NCBI GenBank assembly: GCA_007118095.1
Contig: SKSF01000035.1
Location: forward strand, 1-64,000
Length of the DNA: 64,000 nucleotides
Direction of reading: 5' to 3'
From: Dehalococcoidia bacterium
GTDB lineage: Bacteria; Chloroflexota; Dehalococcoidia; Tepidiformales; Tepidiformaceae
Both the position numbers and the translations under genes were made by a program. Below the pieces are notes generated by a model. The model saw only the letters and a program-made list of their open reading frames with translations, was not told the DNA's origin and searched no databases. Of this stretch, positions 24,894 to 32,263 are shown one piece after another (position 1 is the first letter of the stretch; each line of letters begins with the position of its first letter).

Positions 24894-25499
24894 ATGGAAG
24901 ACACACGAGAACGCATCCTCCAGGCAGCCCACGCCGTCTTCAGCACCGAGGGATACCGGGGTGCGACGACGCGCCGCATCGCGGCTGAGGCAGGCGTCAA
25001 CGAAGTCACGCTTTTCCGGCTCTTCGAAACCAAGGAAGACCTGCTCGCTGCCGCGGTGGACCATGCCGTCGAAACGAGCATCCGCCGCCTCCATGCCACA
25101 GCGCTCCCTTCTACGCCTTGCGATGTGCACGCCGAGCTGCGCGATCGCATGCGCACTGTGCTCCAGGCGTTCCAGTCATCGGCGCCGCAGGTCAGGACAG
25201 CCCTTGCCGAATGGGGGCAGCACCCGGGCATCGACGAGCGCAGGCTGGCTACCGCCCGATACCTCCATGACGAAGTGCTGGCATACATGCGCGAGGCTCA
25301 GCGCCGGGGACTCATCCGCGAGGACGTCGCTCCCGAAGCGGCGACGGCGATGGTCATCGCACCCCTCTTCGCCCATGGCCTCCTGCATACCATCATTCCC
25401 GGCGTCTTCGGCGACGGACAGGCCCGCGCCGCCGATGCCTATCTCGACATCGCTCTCAATGGCCTCCAACCGGCCAAAACGGAAGGTGAAGCACCATGA
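24894..25499 (+). CDS. TetR-family transcriptional regulator
   Basis: Dimeric ligand-responsive repressor of 201 aa. The N-terminal helix-turn-helix is clear at about residues 5-50: RERILQAAHAVFSTEGYRGA, then TTRRIAAEAGVNEVTLFRLF. The C-terminal helical ligand-binding domain is unclassified. The stop overlaps the start of the ABC permease gene (ATGA at 25496-25499), so the regulator is translationally coupled to the transporter it probably controls. The dyad at 24852-24869 is a likely target. The inducer is unknown. Confidence 0.92.
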   Translation: MEDTRERILQAAHAVFSTEGYRGATTRRIAAEAGVNEVTLFRLFETKEDLLAAAVDHAVETSIRRLHATALPSTPCDVHAELRDRMRTVLQAFQSSAPQVRTALAEWGQHPGIDERRLATARYLHDEVLAYMREAQRRGLIREDVAPEAATAMVIAPLFAHGLLHTIIPGVFGDGQARAADAYLDIALNGLQPAKTEGEAP

Positions 25500-26599
25500 T
25501 TGGCCTCATCGAAATCAAGCGCCGCAAGATGCAGTTCGCGCTCATCGGCCTCATCGTCACGCTCATCGCCTACCTCGTGCTCATGATTAACGGCCTCGGC
25601 GTCGGGCTCAACGAACAGGCCGGCTCGGCGCTCGAGAACTTCGATGCCGATGCGCTCGCGTATTCCGACGGCGCCGGCCTCAGCGTCATCCGCTCGGAGC
25701 TCGGCGCCGATGTTGTCGAGCGAGCGCAGCAGGTCGATGGGATCGACGCCGCCGCCCCGCTGGGCTACGTGGCCGCCAATTACCGGTACGGCGATGGCGA
25801 CGTTGCCTCGGCCGCCTTCCTTGGCTACGACCCGGGCACGGTTGGCGAACCCGACGTCGTCGACGGCCGTCCGCTCGAGGCGGATGACCGGTTCGGTTTG
25901 CTTGCCGACAGCGCCTTTCTGGACAACGCGGACCTTTCGGTCGGCGACACTGTGCCAATCAGCCTCCGCCTCGACACCATCGAGTTCGAAATTGTCGGCG
26001 AAATCGACCAGGGAAACTTCTTCTTCCAGCCCGTGGTGTACCTCCTGCGCGACACCTGGCAGGAACTGAAATACGGCCCCGACCCGGAAGAAGGGACACC
26101 CATCGCCAGCATCGTGCTCCTGCAGGGCGATGACCTTGTGGGCGACTACGACGGGTTCGAAGTCGTGAGCAAGTCCGTCGCCTTTGACAACATCGAAGGC
26201 GTCTCGGGGCAGCAGGCCACCGTCACGGCCCTGCGCTGGTTCGGCTACCTCATTGGTGCGCTCATCATCGGGTCCTTCTTCTATGTACTGACCCTTCAGC
26301 GCATCGTCCAGATCGGCGTCATGAAGGCCATCGGCGCGAGCGGCCTCTTCATCTTCAGCCAGGGCCTCATGCAGGTGGTCACCATCACCCTGGTCGGACT
26401 CGCCATTTCCGTTCCCCTCGCCGGCGTCACCGACTGGGCGCTCCAGCAGCTTCCCGACCCCGTACCCATCGCCTTCACCACCGGCACGTACATCACGACG
26501 TCCATCAGCCTTTTGTTCGCCGCCGCGCTGGGGGCGCTGTTCTCCGCGCGCCAGGTAGCCCGGGTCGACCCCATCATCGCCCTCGGCCAGCAGCAGTAA
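25496..26599 (+). CDS. ABC transporter permease, FtsX-like (HrtB/DevC type)
   Basis: Integral membrane subunit of 367 aa with four transmembrane segments: one near 13-35, then an extracellular domain of about 210 residues, then three at roughly 247-265, 290-315 and 330-350. The C-terminal triple is typical of FtsX-like permeases (VMKAIGASGLFIFSQGLMQVV, ending in ARQVARVDPIIALG). Together with the ATPase that follows it should form a mechanotransmission-type exporter, often used for heme, lipoproteins or toxic amphiphiles. Regulated by the TetR protein upstream. Confidence 0.88.
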   Translation: MIGLIEIKRRKMQFALIGLIVTLIAYLVLMINGLGVGLNEQAGSALENFDADALAYSDGAGLSVIRSELGADVVERAQQVDGIDAAAPLGYVAANYRYGDGDVASAAFLGYDPGTVGEPDVVDGRPLEADDRFGLLADSAFLDNADLSVGDTVPISLRLDTIEFEIVGEIDQGNFFFQPVVYLLRDTWQELKYGPDPEEGTPIASIVLLQGDDLVGDYDGFEVVSKSVAFDNIEGVSGQQATVTALRWFGYLIGALIIGSFFYVLTLQRIVQIGVMKAIGASGLFIFSQGLMQVVTITLVGLAISVPLAGVTDWALQQLPDPVPIAFTTGTYITTSISLLFAAALGALFSARQVARVDPIIALGQQQ

Positions 26600-26608
26600 G
26601 GAGCCATC

Positions 26609-27316
26609 ATGACCGCGACCCTGCGTGTTTCGAACCTATCCAAGACCTACGGCAGCGGCGATCACGCTGTTCACGCCGTCCGTAACGTGACCTTCGAAAG
26701 CGATGCGGGCTCCTTCATCACCGTCGTGGGCCCCAGCGGGTCCGGTAAGACGACCCTCCTCGCGATGGTCGGCGCACTCTTGCAGCCAACGGAAGGTGTC
26801 ATCGAGCTTGACGGCCGGGACGTCTCCCGGCTCTCGGGGCGACAGCAGGCGCAATTTCGCCGTGAGGGTGTCGGCTACGTCTTCCAGTCGAACAACCTCA
26901 TCCCCTACCTCACGGCGCGCGAGAACCTTTTGCTCATGCGGACCATCAGCGGCAAGAACGGCAGGGAAGGCCGGGAGCGCGCCGAACAGCTCCTCGACGA
27001 GCTCGGGCTGACATCCCGTGCCGACGCTGTCGCCACTGAGCTGTCGGGCGGCGAGCGCCAGCGTGTCGCGATCGCCCGCGCACTCATGAACGACCCGCGT
27101 GTTGTCCTGGTGGATGAGCCTACCGCCAGCCTCGATTCCGAACGTGGCAAGCAGGTCGTCGAATCACTGGTCCGGGAAGTGAAAGGCCGCAACAAGCTCG
27201 GCATCATGGTCACGCACGATATGGCGATGGCCGAGATGACCGACCGCATCCTCGAAATGCGTGACGGCGAGATGACCGAACGAAACCGCCCCTCTATACC
27301 GGACGCATCCGCCTGA
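26609..27316 (+). CDS. ABC transporter ATP-binding protein (LolD/MacB/HrtA type)
   Basis: Cytoplasmic ATPase subunit of 235 aa. Walker A GPSGSGKTT lies at 41-49, the Q-loop at Gln93 (VFQSNN), the signature LSGGERQR at 145-152, Walker B VVLVDEP at 165-171, and the switch histidine in MVTHD near 197. An AAGGAGCC Shine-Dalgarno site lies just before the ATG, 9 bp after the permease stop. Last gene of the TetR-permease-ATPase operon. Confidence 0.94.
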   Translation: MTATLRVSNLSKTYGSGDHAVHAVRNVTFESDAGSFITVVGPSGSGKTTLLAMVGALLQPTEGVIELDGRDVSRLSGRQQAQFRREGVGYVFQSNNLIPYLTARENLLLMRTISGKNGREGRERAEQLLDELGLTSRADAVATELSGGERQRVAIARALMNDPRVVLVDEPTASLDSERGKQVVESLVREVKGRNKLGIMVTHDMAMAEMTDRILEMRDGEMTERNRPSIPDASA

Positions 27317-27337
27317 GGGGACGGGCGTCGTCACGCG

Positions 27338-28624
27338 TCAGGGCGCGTGTTCCCAGTCGAGCATCATCACATCGATTTCCTCGCCGGGCTCTGCCGCCGG
27401 GACATCCTCGGGGATGATCGTGAGCCCGTTCGCCCGGCTCATGCTCGTCAGGATGCCGCTGCCCTGTGGCCCCGTGAGGTCGGCATGCCAGCGGCCGTCC
27501 TCCCCTTTCGTCACGATGCAGCGCGCGTAGAACCGCCGGCCATCCGTGTTCACCACACGGTCATGGGTGACCGCCCTGATCACCGGCCGTTCCCAGTCCC
27601 TACGGCCGAGCATCTTGAACATCGCCGGCCGCCCGAACAGCTCGAACGTCACCATCGACGAAACCGGGTTCCCTGGCAGGCCCAGGTGTGGCACCCGTCG
27701 CCCGTCTGGCGCGGTGAATGCCCCGAACGCCAGCGGCTTGCCCGGCTTCATCCGCACGGTCCAGAAGTTTACGTCCCCTTCGCGCGCCAGCACGTCCTTC
27801 ACCACGTCGAAGTCGCCCCGCGACACGCCCGCGCTGGTCACCAGCATGTCGGCATCGAGCCCCTCCCGCACCTTCGCGGTGAGGTCTTCCACCGTGTCCC
27901 GGGCGATGCCCAGCAGCTTCGGGATCCCGCCGTACTGGCGTACCTGCGCCGCGACACTGTAGGCGTTCGCATCGTAGATGTGGCCCGGTTCGAGCGGTTC
28001 GCCTGGCGCCGTAATTTCATCGCCGGTCGACAGGATGGCGACGACCGGCCGCCGGTAGACCGGGATCTCCGTGAGGCCGATGCTCGCGATGACTCCCACC
28101 TCGGACGGGCGCACAGTCCGCCCAGCCTCGATCACCACATCGTTCTCGGTGATGTCCTCGGCGCGGTACCGGATGTTGGCGCCCGGCAGGGCAGCTTTCA
28201 GCACCTTCACCGTCTCCGCCTTTACGGCAGCCTGCGTTGGTTCGCGCAGCGGTTCGTCGGTCTCTTCGAAGGGCACGATCGAGTCCGCCCCTGGCGGCAT
28301 CGGCGCCCCCGTCATGATGCGCACCGCCTGGCCGTGTTCGACCGGCGTATCGAGCACGTACCCCGCCGCCAGGTCTGCTACGACTGTCAATGTCACCGGG
28401 TTCTCTTCTGTCGCGCCGGTCGTGTCCTCGGCATGGACGGCATAGCCGTCCATCGCGGTGTTGTCCCGCCGCGGGATGTCGAATGGCGCCCGGATGTCCT
28501 CGGCGAGTACCTGTCCGAGCGCGTCGATCGGCGACACGCGCTCCAGCTCGAGCCGGCTGAAATAGTCGAGGATGCGCTCCCGCGCTTCCTCGACCGGGAT
28601 CATCGATGTAACAGGGAACGTCAT
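27338..28624 (-). CDS. moeA: Molybdopterin molybdenumtransferase MoeA
   Basis: Enzyme that inserts molybdate into adenylylated molybdopterin. The 428-aa protein has all four domains: N-terminal DIPRRDNTAMDGYAVHAEDT, RIMTGAPMPPGADSIVPFEET, the MoCF-fold domain with AILSTGDEIT, YDANAYSVAAQV and VTSAGVSRGDFDVVKDVL, the MKPGKPLAFG and GLPGNPVSSMVTFELF blocks, and a C-terminal beta domain. It works downstream of the Mog-type protein at 21.3 kb. TACAAT lies 6 nt before the ATG. Confidence 0.95.
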   Translation of the reverse strand: MTFPVTSMIPVEEARERILDYFSRLELERVSPIDALGQVLAEDIRAPFDIPRRDNTAMDGYAVHAEDTTGATEENPVTLTVVADLAAGYVLDTPVEHGQAVRIMTGAPMPPGADSIVPFEETDEPLREPTQAAVKAETVKVLKAALPGANIRYRAEDITENDVVIEAGRTVRPSEVGVIASIGLTEIPVYRRPVVAILSTGDEITAPGEPLEPGHIYDANAYSVAAQVRQYGGIPKLLGIARDTVEDLTAKVREGLDADMLVTSAGVSRGDFDVVKDVLAREGDVNFWTVRMKPGKPLAFGAFTAPDGRRVPHLGLPGNPVSSMVTFELFGRPAMFKMLGRRDWERPVIRAVTHDRVVNTDGRRFYARCIVTKGEDGRWHADLTGPQGSGILTSMSRANGLTIIPEDVPAAEPGEEIDVMMLDWEHAP

Positions 28625-28630
28625 GCCCGG

Positions 28631-28636
28631 ATTGTA
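28631..28636 (-). promoter_or_regulatory. Putative -10 box of a leaderless moeA transcript
   Basis: TACAAT (28636-28631) ends 6 nt before the moeA ATG, and no ribosome-binding site is present. Confidence 0.5.
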
Positions 28637-28672
28637 TCGTGTCCCGGCCCGCCGGGGCCGGGCAATGCGCGG

Positions 28673-28924
28673 CTAGTGGAGCGTCACGGACAGGCAGGTG
28701 GTGGTCCGCTGGACACCGGCCTCCTGCTGTATCGCCTCGGTGATCGCGTTGCCGAGCGTATCCAGGTCGTCCGCCTCGAGCAGCATGATCACGTCGAAGG
28801 GGCCGGTGACGGTGTCGACGTTGAGCACGCGCGTGCCCTGGTACGTAAAGTCCGCCAGTGACGACCGCACCATCTTTGCTTTCCCGACTTCGGACTCGAT
28901 TAACACATAGCCACGGACCGCCAC
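28673..28924 (-). CDS. Stand-alone Lrp/AsnC ligand-binding (RAM) domain protein
   Basis: Small protein of 83 aa made only of the effector-binding domain of Lrp/AsnC regulators, without a DNA-binding part. The pattern fits: VAVRGYVLIESEVGKAKMV, then VLNVDTVTGPFDVIMLLEADDLDTLGNAI, then a final strand QRTTTCLSVTLH. Such stand-alone RAM proteins form rings and bind amino acids, sometimes pairing with full-length Lrp proteins. No ATG is available; the GTG at 28924 has GAGG about 5 nt upstream and gives the usual length. Confidence 0.82.
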   Translation of the reverse strand: MAVRGYVLIESEVGKAKMVRSSLADFTYQGTRVLNVDTVTGPFDVIMLLEADDLDTLGNAITEAIQQEAGVQRTTTCLSVTLH

Positions 28925-28994
28925 AGCACACCTCGAACCGTAAGAATTGTTCGTATGGTTCGGGCATCCGCCCGTGAGTGTCAAGGAACCCGTG

Positions 28995-30680
28995 TCAGCC
29001 CTCGATGGAAGCCACGTATCCGTAGAGGCTCTGGTCGCCACGTACGACCTCGATTTCGACCCCGGGGAACTCCTCCGCGAGCCGCTCCTCCAGCCGGGCA
29101 ACGTCGTCGTCTGCGTCCGCACCCGGGTAGATGGTCACGATCTCCGCTTCGGCTGCGCCGCCCTGCCGCAACCCTTCGATCAGGGCATCTTCCTGCGTTT
29201 CCGCGGTCCCTGTCAGCTTCGTGTCGAGCAGCACCAGCGCGTCACCTTTGCGCACCTCGATGCCCTCGGTGGTCCGCGCGGCTGCGGCAATCGTCACCTC
29301 GACGGCGCGGACGCTTTCCAGCGCCTCCGTCATCGCCTCCACGTTTTCGCGGACAGGCGAATGCGGCTCGTATGCCACCAGCGCTGCGACACCGCCCGCC
29401 AGTGTCGTGCTCGGCACGATGTGGATGGTCGCGGTAGCCAGTTCGACTGCCTGTTCTGCTGACATCAGCACGTTCTTGTGGTTGGGCAGCATGATCACGT
29501 CGGGCACGCGCAGCTCATCCGCCGCCCGCGCCAGGTCGCCTGCCGCCGGCTTCACCGTCTCCCCCAGGTCCGCGACCATCGCTCCCAGGCTCTTGAACAC
29601 GTCATCGAACCCGGCGCCGCGGCTCAACGCGAGCACGGCGAGCTTGTCCGTGGCGCCCGTCCCGCTCGTACGGAAGCGGCCCGCCTGCTCGCTCATGTCG
29701 TCGACTTTCACGCGGCTCACTTTGCCCCACTGCCGTGCTTCGTCGAGCAAGCCGTCCGGGTCTTCCGTATGCACGTGGATACGGGCGAGCTGTTCGTCCC
29801 CGACGACCACCACCGATTTGGATTGGTCTGTCTGCAGTCGTGACCGCAGCACATCCACATCGATATCGATCGACTCCCGCTCGAGGAGGAACTCGGTGCA
29901 GAAGCCATACCCGTCGTCATCGTGGTCATCTGAAGCCTGGGACTGGATCGGCCTGCCCAGGTCCGGTGGCGTCTCCGGGACTGGCTCACCCAGGATCCCG
30001 GCTCGGAATCCGCGGAGGATCGTGCAGATGCCTTCTCCGCCCGAGTCGGTCACCCCGGCCTCCCGGAGCTGTGGAAGCTGGTTAATCGTCTCGGCTTCCG
30101 CAGCTTCCGCTGCTCCGATTGCCGTTTGAAGCACCGGCAAGCAGGGATGCTCGTTGCCGTTGTCGGGCAGGTCGCCGGCCGCCTCCATTGCCGCGTCGCC
30201 CGCCGCACGCAGCACCGATAGCATCGTCCCTTCCTTGGGCTCCGCGACCGCGCTGTAGGCTCGTTTTGCCGTGCGGTGTAGCCCCTCCGCGAGGATGCGT
30301 GCGTCCATGACGTCCTCGTTCTCCGTGCCTTCGGAGAACCCGCGCAATGCCTGTGACAGGATGACCCCCGAGTTTCCACGGGCGCCGTAGAGCGCGCCAC
30401 GGGCCACGGCCTTGATGCGGGCCCCGGCGCCTGTGGCGTCGGTCGCGGCCGCTCCGGCGCTGACCGCTTCCCGCAGCGTCGCCGACATGTTGCTGCCGGT
30501 ATCGCCGTCAGGCACCGGGTAGACGTTGATCGCATCGATAGCCGAAGCCGCCGCATCCAGGTGCGCGACTGCCGCTTCAAACACCGCCTGGATCTCGGCG
30601 CCACGGAGTAAATGGAACGGAGGCCCCTGTTCGCCATCATCCCTGCCGGCGCTGTCCGCCTGGCTAGCCTGCGACGCCAT
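28995..30680 (-). CDS. fakA: DAK2-domain kinase, FakA-like (fatty acid kinase catalytic subunit)
   Basis: 561-aa protein of the YloV/FakA family. The N-terminal DAK2 domain (about 20-220) has AINVYPVPDGDTGSNMSATL, whose aspartates bind Mg-ATP, and GARGNSGVILSQALRGF. The middle has YGFCTEFLLE and the C-terminal third is the DegV-like FakA_C domain (VIMLPNHKNVLMSAEQAVELA). In Firmicutes FakA phosphorylates fatty acids held by FakB (DegV) proteins; a DegV gene lies divergently 740 bp away, which supports the role. The start at 30680 has GGAGGG upstream and overlaps the 3' end of rpe by 17 bp. Confidence 0.88.
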   Translation of the reverse strand: MASQASQADSAGRDDGEQGPPFHLLRGAEIQAVFEAAVAHLDAAASAIDAINVYPVPDGDTGSNMSATLREAVSAGAAATDATGAGARIKAVARGALYGARGNSGVILSQALRGFSEGTENEDVMDARILAEGLHRTAKRAYSAVAEPKEGTMLSVLRAAGDAAMEAAGDLPDNGNEHPCLPVLQTAIGAAEAAEAETINQLPQLREAGVTDSGGEGICTILRGFRAGILGEPVPETPPDLGRPIQSQASDDHDDDGYGFCTEFLLERESIDIDVDVLRSRLQTDQSKSVVVVGDEQLARIHVHTEDPDGLLDEARQWGKVSRVKVDDMSEQAGRFRTSGTGATDKLAVLALSRGAGFDDVFKSLGAMVADLGETVKPAAGDLARAADELRVPDVIMLPNHKNVLMSAEQAVELATATIHIVPSTTLAGGVAALVAYEPHSPVRENVEAMTEALESVRAVEVTIAAAARTTEGIEVRKGDALVLLDTKLTGTAETQEDALIEGLRQGGAAEAEIVTIYPGADADDDVARLEERLAEEFPGVEIEVVRGDQSLYGYVASIEG

Positions 30681-31356
30681 ACGTTTCCCTCCTCGCTCCG
30701 TCAGCCAGTTCGCGCAACCGCTGCAGGTTTGCCGCCACGCTCTCCTCCGCGTTGTAGACGCTGCTGCCGCACACAAGCACGTTCGCGCCCGCGCGAACAC
30801 AGTCTGCAACGTTCGCCGCCTTCACGCCCCCGTCGATCTCGATATCGATCTCCCGCTCAAGGGCCGCCGCTGCTCCTCTGATGCGCGCAACCTTGCCGAG
30901 CTGGTGCCGGATCATCTGCTGGCCACCCCACCCCGGGTTAATGGTCATCACCATCACCTGGTCCGCATCATGCAGCGATTCTTCGATGGCGCTCACCGGG
31001 GTCCCCGGGTTCAGGCAAACCCCCGCCCGTTTGCCCAGTTTGTGGACCTGGTCCAGCGTCCGGTGAATATGCGGAGACACTTCGATGTGGACGTTGATTG
31101 TGTCGACAACGTCAGCGAACGCCTCTACCTGGTTCTCCGGCTTCTCAACCATCAGGTGCAGGTCAAATGGAAGGTCCGTCACCTTCCGCAGTGCAGCAAC
31201 CAGTGTGTGGCCGAACGTGATGTTCGGCACGAACTGGCCATCCATCACATCGAGATGCAGCATGTCCGCCCCGCCCGCTTCCGCAGCACGCACTTCATCG
31301 GCGAGGCGCCCGAAGTCCGCTGTTAGGATTGACGGCGCCAGTTTCACAGTCGTCAT
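30664..31356 (-). CDS. rpe: Ribulose-phosphate 3-epimerase
   Basis: TIM-barrel enzyme of the pentose phosphate pathway interconverting ribulose-5-P and xylulose-5-P. The 230-aa protein has APSILTADFGRL, HLDVMDGQFVPNITFG, DLHLMVEKPE, VMTINPGWGGQQ and IEIDGGV, which supply the metal ligands and catalytic aspartates. It is the first gene of an rpe-fakA transcription unit and is divergent from degV. Confidence 0.96.
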   Translation of the reverse strand: MTTVKLAPSILTADFGRLADEVRAAEAGGADMLHLDVMDGQFVPNITFGHTLVAALRKVTDLPFDLHLMVEKPENQVEAFADVVDTINVHIEVSPHIHRTLDQVHKLGKRAGVCLNPGTPVSAIEESLHDADQVMVMTINPGWGGQQMIRHQLGKVARIRGAAAALEREIDIEIDGGVKAANVADCVRAGANVLVCGSSVYNAEESVAANLQRLRELADGARRETYGVAG

Positions 31357-31386
31357 CCCCCCATTCTAGCGGCATGTCCCCATGCA

Positions 31387-31394
31387 GTTATAAT
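31387..31394. promoter_or_regulatory. Overlapping divergent -10 boxes for rpe and degV
   Basis: TATAAT at 31389-31394 on the plus strand is a perfect -10 for degV, giving a ~20-nt leader that includes AGGTGA before the ATG. The same bases on the minus strand read TATAAC (31392-31387), positioned for rpe with a ~24-nt leader. The two promoters cannot be occupied at once. Neither has a strong -35. Confidence 0.6.
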
Positions 31395-31420
31395 GCAAGG
31401 GCATAGGCAGGTGATCAGTT

Positions 31421-32263
31421 ATGACCATACACATCGTCACCGATTCCACGTCCGACCTCACCCCCGAACTCTTGGAGGGTCTCGACATCACCGTCGTGCC
31501 GCTCTCCGTCTACTTCGGCGACGAGGAATTCCTTGATCGTGTCGATATCGATGCACCGGGCTTCTACAAGCGACTGGTGGAATCGAAACACCTGCCGCGC
31601 ACGAGCCAGCCCTCCGTCGAAGCCTTCACCGATGTCTATCGCCGCCTCACGGCGAACGGCGACGAAGTCGTCTCCGTCCACATCTCATCGAATCTCTCCG
31701 GCACGCTCAACAGCGCGCACAACGCCCGCCAGGCGCTGGAAGACGCCGCCGACCGCATCCACCTCTTCGATGGACAGTCGGTCAGCATCGGCCTCGGCGC
31801 CGTTGCCCTTGCGGCTGCTCGGGCCGCCAACGAGGGCAAATCCATTGATGAAGTGCTCGCCGAGGCTGAATCCGTGCGCAAGCGCACCCGCGTCGTCGCA
31901 TTGGTCGGCACGCTCGAATACCTCCAGCGCGGCGGCCGCATCGGCCGGGCACAGTCAATGCTCGGCTCGATGCTGCGCATCAAACCCACCGTCCAGATCG
32001 AGAACGGTGAGGTCGCCCCCTTCGAGCGCGTCCGGACCTACAAACGCGCCGTGGAGCGCCTGTTCCAGCTCGTCGAAGAACACCGGAATGCGGAAGCTAT
32101 CTACGTCGGCTCCGCCGCCAACGACGATGAAGGAGCCGAATTCGCCGAGCGTGTCCGCGCATCGTTTCCGGACCTTCCGGTTGAGCAGATTACGCTTGGC
32201 CCCGTGCTCGGCGTTTACCTCGGGCCCGAAGCGCTAGGCGTGGGGATTGTCGATAAGCCATGA
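31421..32263 (+). CDS. DegV family protein (FakB-like fatty-acid binding)
   Basis: 280-aa lipid-binding protein that in characterised systems presents a fatty acid to FakA. Family landmarks are IVTDSTSDLTPELLEG, the TSQPSVEAF loop that positions the fatty-acid head group, and VSVHISSNLSGTLNSAH. GTLEYLQRGGRIGRA and the C-terminal GPVLGVYLGPEALGVGIV are also present. It is separated from the FakA-like gene only by rpe, across the divergent promoter. Its stop overlaps the recG start by 4 bp. Confidence 0.92.
   Translation: MTIHIVTDSTSDLTPELLEGLDITVVPLSVYFGDEEFLDRVDIDAPGFYKRLVESKHLPRTSQPSVEAFTDVYRRLTANGDEVVSVHISSNLSGTLNSAHNARQALEDAADRIHLFDGQSVSIGLGAVALAAARAANEGKSIDEVLAEAESVRKRTRVVALVGTLEYLQRGGRIGRAQSMLGSMLRIKPTVQIENGEVAPFERVRTYKRAVERLFQLVEEHRNAEAIYVGSAANDDEGAEFAERVRASFPDLPVEQITLGPVLGVYLGPEALGVGIVDKP

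Noticed and set aside
25496-27316. FtsX-FtsE divisome pair.
   Set aside because: The permease has four helices with a large extracellular domain at the N-terminal side, is preceded by a TetR gene and lacks FtsE-specific context, so an HrtBA/DevCA-type exporter fits better.
28925-28994. TTGACA on the minus strand before the stand-alone Lrp-domain gene as a promoter.
   Set aside because: No -10 hexamer lies at 16-18 bp; the nearest candidate is 21 bp away.
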